Source: CAYNFR01 sp964396595
GTDB lineage: Bacteria > Bacteroidota > Bacteroidia > Chitinophagales > Saprospiraceae
NCBI GenBank assembly: GCA_964396595.1
Contig: CAYNFR010000017.1
Coordinates: forward strand, 3,221 to 67,220
Direction: 5' to 3'
Length of the DNA stretch: 64,000 bases
Below, piece after piece: positions 49,788 to 58,846 of the stretch (position 1 is the first letter of the stretch; each line of letters begins with the position of its first letter). The translations under genes were made by a program, and so were the position numbers. Under the pieces are notes generated by a model that saw nothing but the letters and a program-made list of their open reading frames with translations, was not told the origin of the DNA and ran no database searches.

Positions 49788-51914
49788 TTAATTCTTAATC
49801 TCCTTGGACACCTTAGTGATATCATTAAGCTGGATCATATCAGCCATAATCGCGATAGCCTCTTCGATATAACTATCTTTTTGGATAGATTCTTTCCAGC
49901 TATCGTTCTGAGCCGTAGTTGATTCATTGCGGCTTATTTTCTCGATATCTACTGATGGATTTTTTACTTGCATCCGCGCGATCGCTTCACTCATGATCTT
50001 ATTAAAAGCTTCTGTCTCCTCTTTCGCTTTTTTAGAATCTTCTCTGAACTGCTCAAGCTTAAGCGGGAAAGAGGATTTTTTACGATTAGACTTAAGCCAT
50101 TGAGCCTGATCGTTAATCAAGTTGAACTCGGAGTTATTTTCTATGCGATGTGCAGATTTCTTTATTAGTGCTTCCTTGGCCTTGATCTTAAACACTTCTT
50201 GATCATATTTTAAGGCAGCTATTTCGCTCCAAGGCATCGCATGCGGATATTCTCTTTCGCCTACGTCTATATAGGAGTAACGATCGGGAAGCACTATATC
50301 TGGTTTGACACCATGTAGTTGTGTAGATCCACCATTGATCCGGTAAAATTTCTGCATGGTCACTTTGACTTCTCCCAATGGTTTAAACTCATCCTGTCCA
50401 CGTCGTGCACGATCTAGTGGCACGAATCGTTGAACAGTACCTTTTCCGAAAGACTGGTTTCCTACTATAATGGCTCTGTCATAATCCTGTAAGGCTGCCG
50501 CCAATATTTCTGAAGCCGAAGCACTAAAGGAATTGATCAATACAACCACAGGACCGGTATATTGAACCCGCGCATCTTCGTCCTCATATATGTATGCACC
50601 ACGATTGTTAGGTTTAACTTGGACTATAGGTCCTTTTTTTATAAACAAGCCGGTCATATCTACCACATCACGAAGTGAACCTCCTCCATTATTGCGCAGG
50701 TCAAGTATGATACCGTTGACATTTTCTTTTTTTAATTTTTCGATCTCGTTAGCTACATCGACTGCACAGCTATTGCCATCTGGCCCTTCAAAGCTGCTGT
50801 AAAACTTGGGCAGATCTATATATCCTACCTTGTCGAGTACTCCATCAAGGTCTATCACAGCTGATTTAGCAAATGATTCTTCTATGTTGATCACATCTCT
50901 TTCGAGCACAACGTCCTTGGTACTGCCATCCTTTCCCCTGAATGTTACTGTCACCATTGTGCCCTTCTTGCCTCTGAGCATTGAGACAACATCATCTATG
51001 CGCATACCGAACACATCTACAGGCTGCTCATCCGGTTGCTTGACTGCTAGGATAAAATCATTTACTTCGACTTCATTGCTCTTCCACAGCGGTCCCCCTG
51101 GAACAATATCCACCACCTTAGTCAAGTCGCCTTCCGTCCTGAGTCGTGCCCCGATGCCTTCGAGCTTGCCCCCCATGGATATATCAAAATCCTGTTTCTC
51201 TTTAGGATTGTAATAGTCCGAATGCGGATCATGCGCATGAGCGATAGCATTTAAATACAGCTCAAAGCGATCAGATCTTCTCAGCTTTAAAAAGTTCTTA
51301 AACCAATCTTGATAGGTTTTTAATACAGCTTCGCGCGCACTAATTTCGATCTGTTCTAATGTTCTCTTCTCTTCTTCTTCTTCTACATCCTCTTGTTGAT
51401 CAATGCGGGTGGACATGCGATTGATGATGTCATACTTTAGCATTTTGCGCCATAACTCTCTTAACTCCGACTCGTCCTTGCAATAGGCTCTATTGTCCGC
51501 GTCAAATTCGTAATATTCCTCTACCTTATACTCAATAGGCTCGGCCAAGATGGAGCTGAAAAGCTCCTCCACCTTAGAGGTGCGATTTTCAAGAAATTCT
51601 AGTGCTAGCTCAAAAAACTCAAGTGATAACTCGTTTATCTGATCGTCTATCAGAAGCTCATACTTTTTAAGCTCATCTATGTCCGACTGTGTGAAATAAC
51701 GCTTACTGCCATCTAGATAACTGATGAATAACTTATGTACTTCTTTCGAAAACTTGTCATCTATTTTCTGTGGTTCAAAATGAGTCTGAGAAAGGACATT
51801 CATAAAAGTCTCCAGGATGACTTTTTCTTTTTCCGGATTGTCTGTAAGATGTGTAGATGTTCCTACAAAATAACTCACCAAACCTATTATGGCTAATAAT
51901 ACTATTCTGATCAT
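49788..51914 (-). CDS. prc: Carboxyl-terminal processing protease (Prc/Tsp, S41)
   Basis: A 708-residue periplasmic protease anchored by an N-terminal helix (MIRIVLLAIIGLVSYFVG). A Tsp N-terminal domain, then PDZ (about 230-320; GGKLEGIGARL), and the S41 core with LRNNGGGSLRDVVDMTGLFI and INSFSASASEILAAALQDYDRA...NQSFGKGTVQ. The Ser and Lys of the catalytic dyad and the Asp between them have the same 25- and 14-residue spacings as E. coli Tsp. The DUF3340 C-terminal region follows. Start chosen at the ATG at 51914, where the anchor begins; a GTG at 51932 gives six extra residues. Confidence 0.93.
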   Translation of the reverse strand: MIRIVLLAIIGLVSYFVGTSTHLTDNPEKEKVILETFMNVLSQTHFEPQKIDDKFSKEVHKLFISYLDGSKRYFTQSDIDELKKYELLIDDQINELSLEFFELALEFLENRTSKVEELFSSILAEPIEYKVEEYYEFDADNRAYCKDESELRELWRKMLKYDIINRMSTRIDQQEDVEEEEEKRTLEQIEISAREAVLKTYQDWFKNFLKLRRSDRFELYLNAIAHAHDPHSDYYNPKEKQDFDISMGGKLEGIGARLRTEGDLTKVVDIVPGGPLWKSNEVEVNDFILAVKQPDEQPVDVFGMRIDDVVSMLRGKKGTMVTVTFRGKDGSTKDVVLERDVINIEESFAKSAVIDLDGVLDKVGYIDLPKFYSSFEGPDGNSCAVDVANEIEKLKKENVNGIILDLRNNGGGSLRDVVDMTGLFIKKGPIVQVKPNNRGAYIYEDEDARVQYTGPVVVLINSFSASASEILAAALQDYDRAIIVGNQSFGKGTVQRFVPLDRARRGQDEFKPLGEVKVTMQKFYRINGGSTQLHGVKPDIVLPDRYSYIDVGEREYPHAMPWSEIAALKYDQEVFKIKAKEALIKKSAHRIENNSEFNLINDQAQWLKSNRKKSSFPLKLEQFREDSKKAKEETEAFNKIMSEAIARMQVKNPSVDIEKISRNESTTAQNDSWKESIQKDSYIEEAIAIMADMIQLNDITKVSKEIKN

Positions 51915-51969
51915 AATTTTCCCTTGAAACACTTTACGTAATCGAATTAAATATATGACAATAAATTAA

Positions 51970-51999
51970 AAGGTGCGTTTACAATTGTAAACGCACCTT
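51970..51999 (-). terminator. Perfect 30-base palindrome terminating hppA
   Basis: A 13-bp stem starting AAGGTGCG and a 4-base AATT loop form a perfect inverted repeat. On the minus strand it is followed by TTAATTT, 61 bases after the hppA stop, so it is the likely intrinsic terminator of hppA; it also isolates the protease gene downstream. Confidence 0.8.
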
Positions 52000-52060
52000 C
52001 AATTTAACGGAACAATAACGCAAAAGTTATCAATCCGCCTATGATTTTAGTCGAATAAGT

Positions 52061-54229
52061 CTAAACAAGGAATGGCGCAATAACTAGTGCCACCACACTC
52101 ATCAGCTTCAATAGAATATTGAGGGATGGACCCGAAGTGTCCTTAAATGGATCTCCTACGGTATCCCCTACTACTGTAGCCTTGTGTGGTTCAGACCCTT
52201 TGTAATACATTTTACCATTGATCTCAACGCCTTCTTCAAACATCTTCTTAGCATTATCCCATGCGCCACCTGCATTGGATTGGAAGATAGCCATTAACAC
52301 ACCACACACTGTAACGCCGGCAAGAAGACCACCAAGCATCTCTGCACCCCCCGCAAAACCGATAACCACCGGTGATGCCACAGCTATCACACCCGGAAGT
52401 ATCATCTCTCTGATAGAAGCCTTCGTACTTATCTCGACACATTTTTCATATTCGGCCTTGCCGTCCGCTCTTTCAAATGTAGCTTGATCCTCTTTTGACC
52501 AGGTATCAAACTCTTTTCCATCATTCGTTCTCATGACTGCTAAAGCTGCTTTAAGTTCAGGAATCGTATTAAACTGTCTTCTTACTTCTTGGATCATGTC
52601 CATCGCCGCGCGCCCCACCGCATTGATGGATAAGGCTGAGAAAAGGAACGGCAGCATTCCACCGATGAATAAGCCGGCCATTACCTTAGGATCTGCAATG
52701 TTGATAGCACTAATCTTGGCTGTAGTCATAAACGCTGCAAATAACGCTAAAGCCGTCAATGCGGCAGAACCTATCGCAAAGCCCTTGCCTATAGCCGCCG
52801 TGGTATTGCCTACCGCATCAAGTTTGTCTGTGCGCTTACGGACTTCCTTCCCTAAATCACTCATCTCTGCAATACCACCGGCATTATCAGAAATAGGCCC
52901 ATATGCATCTACTGCTAGCTGAATACCTGTGTTAGAAAGCATTCCTACAGCTGCAATTGCAATACCGTACAAGCCCGCAAAATGATAGGCGCCGATGATG
53001 GCAGCCGCTATAATTAAAATAGGAATCGTCGTAGAAATCATCCCTACGCCCAGACCAGCGATAATATTGGTAGCTGGTCCTGTAAGTGATTGTCTCACGA
53101 TAGACAATACAGGCTTAGTACCTGTTCCTGTATAATACTCTGTAATCATTCCGATACCAAGTCCCGCTGCCAGACCAAATATAACTGCCCAGAATACCCC
53201 CATAGAATTATAGCTATAACCTCCCATAGTCCATCCAGTAGGCATCATCCACTGTATAATAAAATATGTCGCTACCAGCATGAGACCGGCAGAAATAAAT
53301 TCCCCTCTGTTAAGCGCCTTTTGTGGATCTCCACCCTCCGCTACTTTTACAAAGAAAGTTCCGATCAATGATGTGATGATACCCACACCGGCTAGCATCA
53401 ATGGTAGAAATACCGCTGAAAGACCGTTAAAACCATCAGACCAGCCGGGTATGCCCATCAAGGCTGCACCCAGAACCATCGTACCAATTATAGAACCTAC
53501 ATAAGACTCAAATAAATCGGCACCCATACCTGCCACATCTCCCACATTGTCACCGACATTATCTGCAATCGTAGCAGGATTCAGCGGATGATCCTCAGGG
53601 ATGCCGGCTTCGATTTTACCTACTAGATCCGCACCTACGTCCGCTGCCTTAGTATAGATTCCTCCACCCACACGTGCAAACAAAGCTATCGAAGATGCTC
53701 CGAAAGAAAAACCTGTAATAATCGTAATCACTCGGTTGACCTCAGCCTGACCTTCTATCCCAAACATGTTAGAATAAACTAGAAACAAAATACCTAGTCC
53801 CAATACGCCAAGGCCTACAACACCCATACCCATTACAGAACCTCCGCCGAAGGCCACTTCAAGCGCTTTACCTAAAGATGTTCTGGCAGCATTCGTCGTA
53901 CGGACATTGGCTTTTGTGGCTACTCTCATCCCTATAAATCCAGCCAATCCACTACAGAATGCTCCGAGTATAAATGATACAGCTACAAGTGGAGAAGACG
54001 CCGGTGTGTTATTGCTTACAGCCAACAATATGGCTACAGCCGCTACAAAAATGGATAAGACTCTGTACTCCGCTTTCAAAAATGCCATGGCACCATCAGC
54101 GATATTTTTTGCAATCCTGGCCATACGCTCGTTACCCACTTCTTGCTTCGAAACCCATCCTGATTTCCAGTACGTAAACAAAAGAGCAACTACCCCAAAA
54201 GCGGGAATTAAATAAGGTATCTGTGTCAT
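52061..54229 (-). CDS. hppA: Membrane ion-translocating pyrophosphatase, K+-dependent type
   Basis: Couples PPi hydrolysis to H+ (or Na+) transport across the inner membrane. At 722 residues with about 16 helices it fits the family. The catalytic region DVGADLVGKIEAGIPEDHPL...NPATIADNVGDNVGD and the second Asp-rich loop DAYGPISDNAGGIAEM are intact, as are DTVGDPFKDTSGPSLNIL near the end. GNTTAAIGKGFAIGSAALTAL carries Ala (not Lys) after GNTTA, the mark of K+-dependent enzymes. Sequence alone does not settle H+ versus Na+ specificity. The promoter at 54282-54309 is a good consensus match. Confidence 0.94.
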   Translation of the reverse strand: MTQIPYLIPAFGVVALLFTYWKSGWVSKQEVGNERMARIAKNIADGAMAFLKAEYRVLSIFVAAVAILLAVSNNTPASSPLVAVSFILGAFCSGLAGFIGMRVATKANVRTTNAARTSLGKALEVAFGGGSVMGMGVVGLGVLGLGILFLVYSNMFGIEGQAEVNRVITIITGFSFGASSIALFARVGGGIYTKAADVGADLVGKIEAGIPEDHPLNPATIADNVGDNVGDVAGMGADLFESYVGSIIGTMVLGAALMGIPGWSDGFNGLSAVFLPLMLAGVGIITSLIGTFFVKVAEGGDPQKALNRGEFISAGLMLVATYFIIQWMMPTGWTMGGYSYNSMGVFWAVIFGLAAGLGIGMITEYYTGTGTKPVLSIVRQSLTGPATNIIAGLGVGMISTTIPILIIAAAIIGAYHFAGLYGIAIAAVGMLSNTGIQLAVDAYGPISDNAGGIAEMSDLGKEVRKRTDKLDAVGNTTAAIGKGFAIGSAALTALALFAAFMTTAKISAINIADPKVMAGLFIGGMLPFLFSALSINAVGRAAMDMIQEVRRQFNTIPELKAALAVMRTNDGKEFDTWSKEDQATFERADGKAEYEKCVEISTKASIREMILPGVIAVASPVVIGFAGGAEMLGGLLAGVTVCGVLMAIFQSNAGGAWDNAKKMFEEGVEINGKMYYKGSEPHKATVVGDTVGDPFKDTSGPSLNILLKLMSVVALVIAPFLV

Positions 54230-54281
54230 AAGTTCAGCTTATTGTTGATTAGAATTGATTTGAGATTGTGAATTAAGTGGG

Positions 54282-54309
54282 CAAAAGTACAGATATTTTG
54301 TTTTTTCAA
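54282..54309 (-). promoter_or_regulatory. Promoter of hppA
   Basis: On the minus strand TTG (54309-54307), a 17-bp spacer and TACTTTTG (54289-54282), then CCC. This matches the Bacteroidota consensus, 53 bases before the start codon. The rest of the 54230-54480 gap contains the divergent -7 box of the metal regulator and nothing else I can support. Confidence 0.58.
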
Positions 54310-54453
54310 CGACTCGACCCATTTTTACTTCGATGACATAAGCAGCATCACTTGCGTAGTCAATTCAGTTAGATCTCATGGGCTCTACAAATCCGTAAGA
54401 AGATTAAAATTTATGCAAGCAAAAAATATTATTTAGATAAGCTTAAAATAAAT

Positions 54454-54461
54454 TAAATTTG
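54454..54461 (+). promoter_or_regulatory. -7 box of the metal-regulator operon
   Basis: TAAATTTG matches TAnnTTTG, 20 bases before the ATG at 54481. A short palindrome TAAGCTTA (54438-54445) lies just upstream and might be an operator, but it is too short to claim as one. Confidence 0.42.
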
Positions 54462-54480
54462 ACAAAAGAATTCATACACC

Positions 54481-55146
54481 ATGCTTTCCTCCGCAGAAGA
54501 AAACTATCTCAAAGCCATATATAAATATAGTTCTCCGCGTAGTGAGTCGGTGAGTACCAATACCATTGCTCAAGAACTCTCGACTTCACCCGCTTCTGTA
54601 ACTGATATGCTTAAGAAACTGGCAAATAAAGGGCTGCTAGACTATGAAAAATACCAAGGAGTTCGTCTCAGCCCTCAAGGCACGCAGATCGCCACTATGC
54701 TCGTACGCAAGCATAGACTGTGGGAGACTTTTCTGGTAAACAAACTAGATTTTGCCTGGGATGAAGTGCATGATGTAGCCGAGCAACTCGAACACATTCA
54801 ATCGGACTTGCTAATCGAGAAGCTGGATAAATTTCTCGATCACCCCAAATATGACCCTCATGGTGACCCCATACCCAATATCGATGGTAAATTCACCCTG
54901 CGTGATCAACAACTTCTGAGTTCCATCAACATCGGTGAGCGCGTATCCATTGTAGGGGTCAAAAGACATGATTCTGAGTTTCTCCGCTATCTCACATCTA
55001 TAAATCTGGCACTCGGGAGCATATTTGATGTTATAAAACGACATTCATTCGATCAGTCGATAAGCATCTCCACCCTCGATAATAATGTGATAGTGCTTTC
55101 TCCTCTGGTGTGTGAAAGCCTGTATGTCAAGTCAATAAGCGTATGA
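54481..55146 (+). CDS. DtxR/MntR-family metal-dependent repressor
   Basis: A 221-residue regulator. The N-terminal winged helix (about 1-65; SAEENYLKAIYKYSS...TNTIAQELSTSPASVTDMLKKLANKGLLDYEKYQGVRLS) and the dimerisation/metal domain (RKHRLWETFLVNKLDFAWDEVHDVAEQLEHI, with the His and Glu positions of the family) are clear. The C-terminal 70 residues form a FeoA/SH3-like domain. It controls Mn or Fe uptake in relatives. Its last codons overlap the binding-protein gene by four bases (ATGA), so it is the head of a three-gene operon and probably autoregulates. Confidence 0.92.
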   Translation: MLSSAEENYLKAIYKYSSPRSESVSTNTIAQELSTSPASVTDMLKKLANKGLLDYEKYQGVRLSPQGTQIATMLVRKHRLWETFLVNKLDFAWDEVHDVAEQLEHIQSDLLIEKLDKFLDHPKYDPHGDPIPNIDGKFTLRDQQLLSSINIGERVSIVGVKRHDSEFLRYLTSINLALGSIFDVIKRHSFDQSISISTLDNNVIVLSPLVCESLYVKSISV

Positions 55147-56129
55147 GGGCACTTAGATTATTTATATACCTCCTTTTACTTAGCAACTTACTATATGGTT
55201 CTAAGCCTCATGTAGTATGTAGTGCATCCATATTCTCTGATATGCTAGAGCAATTAGCCGGAGATCTAGTCATAATAAATACTATCGTACCCATAGGTGG
55301 GGATCCACACATCCATGAACCCACGCCACGAGATGCTGCATTAATAAGTCAGGCAGATCTGATAATGGTAAACGGTCTCGGATTCGAAGGGTGGATTACC
55401 AAGCTCATCACTACAGTCGGGTCATCTAAATCGGTTACGACTTTGACCGCCGGACTAGATCCTATCCAATCAGAACGATACGCAGGCAGTGCCGATCCTC
55501 ACAGCTGGATGACGCCACATAACGGCCTGATCTATATCACCAATATGCATCGAGCTCTACTCGCATTGATACCCGAAAAGGCAGATATCCTTGATAAAAA
55601 TTACAAGGCCTATCGACAAATACTCCTTGAGCTGGACACATATATCACGGAGCAGATCCAATCCATACCTGAAGAACGTCGTATCTTGATCACCTCTCAT
55701 GATGGTTTTCAATACTACGGACGGCGATATGGCCTGAGATTAGAAGCACTTATAGGCATATCTACCGAGGCCGAAGCTCAAACACAAGATGTCTTCCGCA
55801 TTAACAGAATTATTAAAGAGCATAACATACCCGTGGTTTTTATAGAAAGCACCATTAACCCCAAGCTCATCATGCAAATAGCCTCAGACAACAAGGTCGC
55901 CATCGGTGGCAAGCTCTATGTGGACTCTATAGGTGATGCTGGTTCTGAGGCTGCTTCTTACATTGATTTGCTTAAGCATAATACTGATGTGATTGTGTCG
56001 GGTCTACTCGATACACATTCTATACTTGAGAGTCCACATGTAAGTACCATTCATTGGGAAGCAGTGGGATTGCTGTTCGCGGGCATGGTGGCGGTATTTC
56101 TTCTGACCATTAAAAAACTTCATTTGTGA
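55143..56129 (+). CDS. Metal ABC transporter substrate-binding protein (ZnuA/MntA type), membrane-tethered
   Basis: A 328-residue cluster A-I solute-binding protein for Mn, Fe or Zn. Likely metal ligands are the His in GGDPHIHEPTP, His in SADPHSWMTP, Glu in VVFIESTIN and Asp in YVDSIGDAG. The N-terminus is a signal peptide (MRALRLFIYLLLLSNLLYG) with no lipobox Cys. Uncommonly, it ends in a single hydrophobic helix plus basic residues (VGLLFAGMVAVFLLTIKKLHL, about 307-328), which should tether it to the membrane. TGATG overlap couples it to the ATPase gene. No His-rich zinc loop is present, arguing for Mn or Fe. Confidence 0.88.
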   Translation: MRALRLFIYLLLLSNLLYGSKPHVVCSASIFSDMLEQLAGDLVIINTIVPIGGDPHIHEPTPRDAALISQADLIMVNGLGFEGWITKLITTVGSSKSVTTLTAGLDPIQSERYAGSADPHSWMTPHNGLIYITNMHRALLALIPEKADILDKNYKAYRQILLELDTYITEQIQSIPEERRILITSHDGFQYYGRRYGLRLEALIGISTEAEAQTQDVFRINRIIKEHNIPVVFIESTINPKLIMQIASDNKVAIGGKLYVDSIGDAGSEAASYIDLLKHNTDVIVSGLLDTHSILESPHVSTIHWEAVGLLFAGMVAVFLLTIKKLHL

Positions 56130-56887
56130 TGGTAGAGAGTGTTATTTCCATCAGAGACTTGTCGCTATCTTACGACAACAAGAGGGTGTTAAGTAACATC
56201 TTTCTTGAAATTCCCTCAGGCAAGTGCATCGGCGTCATTGGCCCGAATGGAGCGGGCAAATCAACATTGTTCAAAGCAATACTCGGTCTGACACACAATA
56301 TGAAAGGCCAAGTAAAAATATTTGGTTCTTCGATAGATAAAGTACGCAAGAGAATAGCTTATATTCCACAGAAGGATGAGATTGATTGGCAGTTTCCGGC
56401 ATTGGTCGAAGATGTGGTGTTGATGGGTCGGTACCCTCATGTGCCATTATTCAGAAGATTAAGTGAAGAGGATAGGAATATTGCCCGTCGGGCAATGGAA
56501 GACCTCGGTATTTACGAACTGAAAGATAGACAAATCGGATTGCTCTCCGGAGGGCAGCAGCAGCGTGTATTTATCGCTCGAGCACTATGTCAGGAGACAG
56601 ATATTCTGCTGTTGGATGAGCCATTCGTAGGTGTAGATACAGTGACAGAACAGCGAATCATCGAAATCATCAAGAAAAAAATAGATGAAAACAAGACTAT
56701 TCTTGTAGTACATCACGACCTAGCAACCGTAAATGAATATTTTGACCAAGTTATCATGATTAATCAGCGACTCATCGCTTATGGAGACACCTCGGCGGTG
56801 TACACGCCTACTAATATTTCTCGTACCTACGCTTCACAACTTAAGATACTCCAGGACATAGGACTAGCAGAAGGCTCAAGGTCATGA
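56129..56887 (+). CDS. Metal ABC transporter ATP-binding protein
   Basis: A 252-residue ABC ATPase of the Zn/Mn/Fe uptake class: Walker A GPNGAGKSTLFKA, Q-loop region YIPQKDEIDWQFP, signature LSGGQQQRVFIARAL, Walker B ILLLDEPFVGVD and switch His in LVVHHDL. Start at the ATG overlapping the previous TGA (56129); an alternative GTG at 56126 is in the preceding gene. The operon stops here: the next gene is a convergent glycosyltransferase overlapping by six bases, so the membrane permease expected after this gene is absent. Confidence 0.92.
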   Translation: MVESVISIRDLSLSYDNKRVLSNIFLEIPSGKCIGVIGPNGAGKSTLFKAILGLTHNMKGQVKIFGSSIDKVRKRIAYIPQKDEIDWQFPALVEDVVLMGRYPHVPLFRRLSEEDRNIARRAMEDLGIYELKDRQIGLLSGGQQQRVFIARALCQETDILLLDEPFVGVDTVTEQRIIEIIKKKIDENKTILVVHHDLATVNEYFDQVIMINQRLIAYGDTSAVYTPTNISRTYASQLKILQDIGLAEGSRS

Positions 56888-57982
56888 TGTAAGATGCCGA
56901 CCTTTCCATGTCACGCCCAGCGGTAATAGTGACACCATCGGCAATACTAACAGGTAAATACTATGCATCATACTCAATGAGAATAAATACCACACATTGA
57001 ATCCTGTCTTTCTCTTTAATACCCGGCAATCGCTTAGAGACTTTAACACTAAAAGAAATACACCCATAAGAGCATAGCTTGGAGACTTGGCCGACAAGGC
57101 CAATAACAAAAAGCCTGCAAACACATAGCTCCAGTGAAAACCCAGAAACAGGATCAAACCGTAATCGGAGTATTGACCGGATTTCTTCGCCCATCTTATC
57201 CGCTGACGGAATAACGCCACTAGAGTCTTCACACACCATGTGGCTACTACCGCTCCGGGATGATTATTATAATTGATTTTATAGCTTCGGGCTGCCGCCC
57301 AATGAATGAAGAATATATCATCCCCTGAGGCCGTATTTAAGTCCGTGCGATCACAGTCAAAAGCTTTGTAGACTGACTTTTTAAAAGCCATATTGGCTGT
57401 ATTGGCACTAAAAAAAAAGCGGCTTCTGATTCCGGCAGCTGTAGCCTGCATAGTACCCATCATCTCTACCCATTGAAAGTCACCTATATAGCTGCCATCA
57501 CTGAGGATCGTAACACTACCCGTAATAAAATCTGATCTCTCTAGCAATTCAGCCATAGATTTCATCCACGCCTCACCCACAATACAATCCGCATCAGTCG
57601 TCAGAATATGATCATGACGCGCCTGATTCACAGCGATACGGATAGCTTCTTTTTTATGGTTGCGTGTAATACCCATATCTGCTAACTGTATAACACGAAG
57701 ACGTTCACCACCTATTGTCTTAGCAATAGATACGGTATGATCCGCACTGTGATCATCCACGAGTATTATCTCATATTCAGGATATTCATTGTCAACTATA
57801 GCACGAATGCAAGCAGCGATACGGGTGTCCTCATTGCGAGCCACGATAACAACCGATAGCGGTATATTCTCTGTGGGCCGAGCTTTTTCGATACTATTCT
57901 CCTGTGTCTCTCTCCACAGCCATATAGTGACGACCATGTAGCCCGTGACAAGAATTACAAATATTGAAGCTATAAACAGCAT
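56882..57982 (-). CDS. Membrane glycosyltransferase family 2
   Basis: A 366-residue GT-A enzyme: N-terminal helix (about 2-22), catalytic domain with SVVIVARNEDTRIAACI, EIILVDDHSADHTV and the DxD-type TTDADC, acceptor loop GDDIFFIHWA and RQRIRWAKKSGQY (a QxxRW-like motif), then three C-terminal helices. This layout matches processive or lipid-linked GT2 enzymes; donor and product are unknown. Stand-alone and convergent with the metal ABC operon. The upstream 57983-58261 gap (279 bases) contains no feature I can support. Confidence 0.85.
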   Translation of the reverse strand: MLFIASIFVILVTGYMVVTIWLWRETQENSIEKARPTENIPLSVVIVARNEDTRIAACIRAIVDNEYPEYEIILVDDHSADHTVSIAKTIGGERLRVIQLADMGITRNHKKEAIRIAVNQARHDHILTTDADCIVGEAWMKSMAELLERSDFITGSVTILSDGSYIGDFQWVEMMGTMQATAAGIRSRFFFSANTANMAFKKSVYKAFDCDRTDLNTASGDDIFFIHWAAARSYKINYNNHPGAVVATWCVKTLVALFRQRIRWAKKSGQYSDYGLILFLGFHWSYVFAGFLLLALSAKSPSYALMGVFLLVLKSLSDCRVLKRKTGFNVWYLFSLSMMHSIYLLVLPMVSLLPLGVTWKGRHLTS

Positions 57983-58261
57983 GTCTTATGCGCTGAGTAG
58001 ACAGAATGATTCATACACGCAAGATACACTCGTAATACCTTATTCATGCTGAGCGATTATCCCAATTTCAGAACCTGTACATACTCTTCTGATGGAAATG
58101 TAGTAAAACCTCTACAGATTTCTCGATAATTATACTATCTAGTGGTCTAGCTTGCATCAGCCATTTAATTGAATAGTGATAATTGAAAACAGTCAATTAG
58201 TAGTATCTGCTAATAGTATATTATGCGCTAAAGTCTACGCCCGCCGGCTTAGTTCATTGAT

Positions 58262-58690
58262 TTACTTCAAGCGTTTAAATTGCTCTTGTATTTCTTGATT
58301 CTTATGCTTCAAATCAGATAGATCAAGAAAATCATCATCTAGTTCCTCGTAGGGGATAAAATTGGGCTCGTGGACAGGCTTTGTCTTAGGAGTATAAAGT
58401 GCTTTGAAAAATAAATAACCCGCCACTACCGGAAAGGCAATTATCGTAGCGCCGATAGCAAAAATTCCCATAATCGGATTTCGAAACAAGGTATCCTTCA
58501 GCCAGACCAGATAACCCCACACCACACGATAATTGAAAAGAACTGCCGCGATCAGTAAAAACGGAGAGGCTATGCTTAACAACCTGAAAGCTCCCTTCAG
58601 CAACCAGATGGCTGCTATGAAAAACAATACCGTTAATAGCAAGAAGAGAAACGGATTACCCCGACGTGTACTAAAGCTGCGATAGATCAT
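58262..58690 (-). CDS. Membrane protein of unknown function
   Basis: A 142-residue protein with three or four hydrophobic helices (FLFLLLTVLFFIAAIWLLKG; LLSIASPFLLIAAVLF; NPIMGIFAIGATIIAFPVVAGYLFF) and an acidic cytosolic tail (EELDDDFLDLSDLKHKNQEIQEQFKRLK). The NPIMGIF/Y-P-V-V-A-G segment is seen in small Bacteroidota membrane proteins that I cannot name. No neighbour suggests a role; gaps on both sides separate it. Confidence 0.65.
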   Translation of the reverse strand: MIYRSFSTRRGNPFLFLLLTVLFFIAAIWLLKGAFRLLSIASPFLLIAAVLFNYRVVWGYLVWLKDTLFRNPIMGIFAIGATIIAFPVVAGYLFFKALYTPKTKPVHEPNFIPYEELDDDFLDLSDLKHKNQEIQEQFKRLK

Positions 58691-58846
58691 GTCATTATTA
58701 TTATCTGTAGCAACTAATATAAACCTTTTGCCAATAGTGTGTCCCCATGGCTCGATAAAGTGATGGAGAAAACAGATGAATCAAGCAAAAATGGCGCATT
58801 CGATTCTAGCGGATAAGTCTCAGCTTCTTATACATGTATAGTGATT

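Noticed and set aside
54438..54445. TAAGCTTA as a DtxR/MntR operator
   Set aside because: Only eight bases are symmetric; the outer arms do not match, so chance is likely.
58829..58840. TATACATGTATA palindrome after the ABC exporter gene
   Set aside because: Perfect but short, AT-rich, with no loop or T-tract; no function can be argued.
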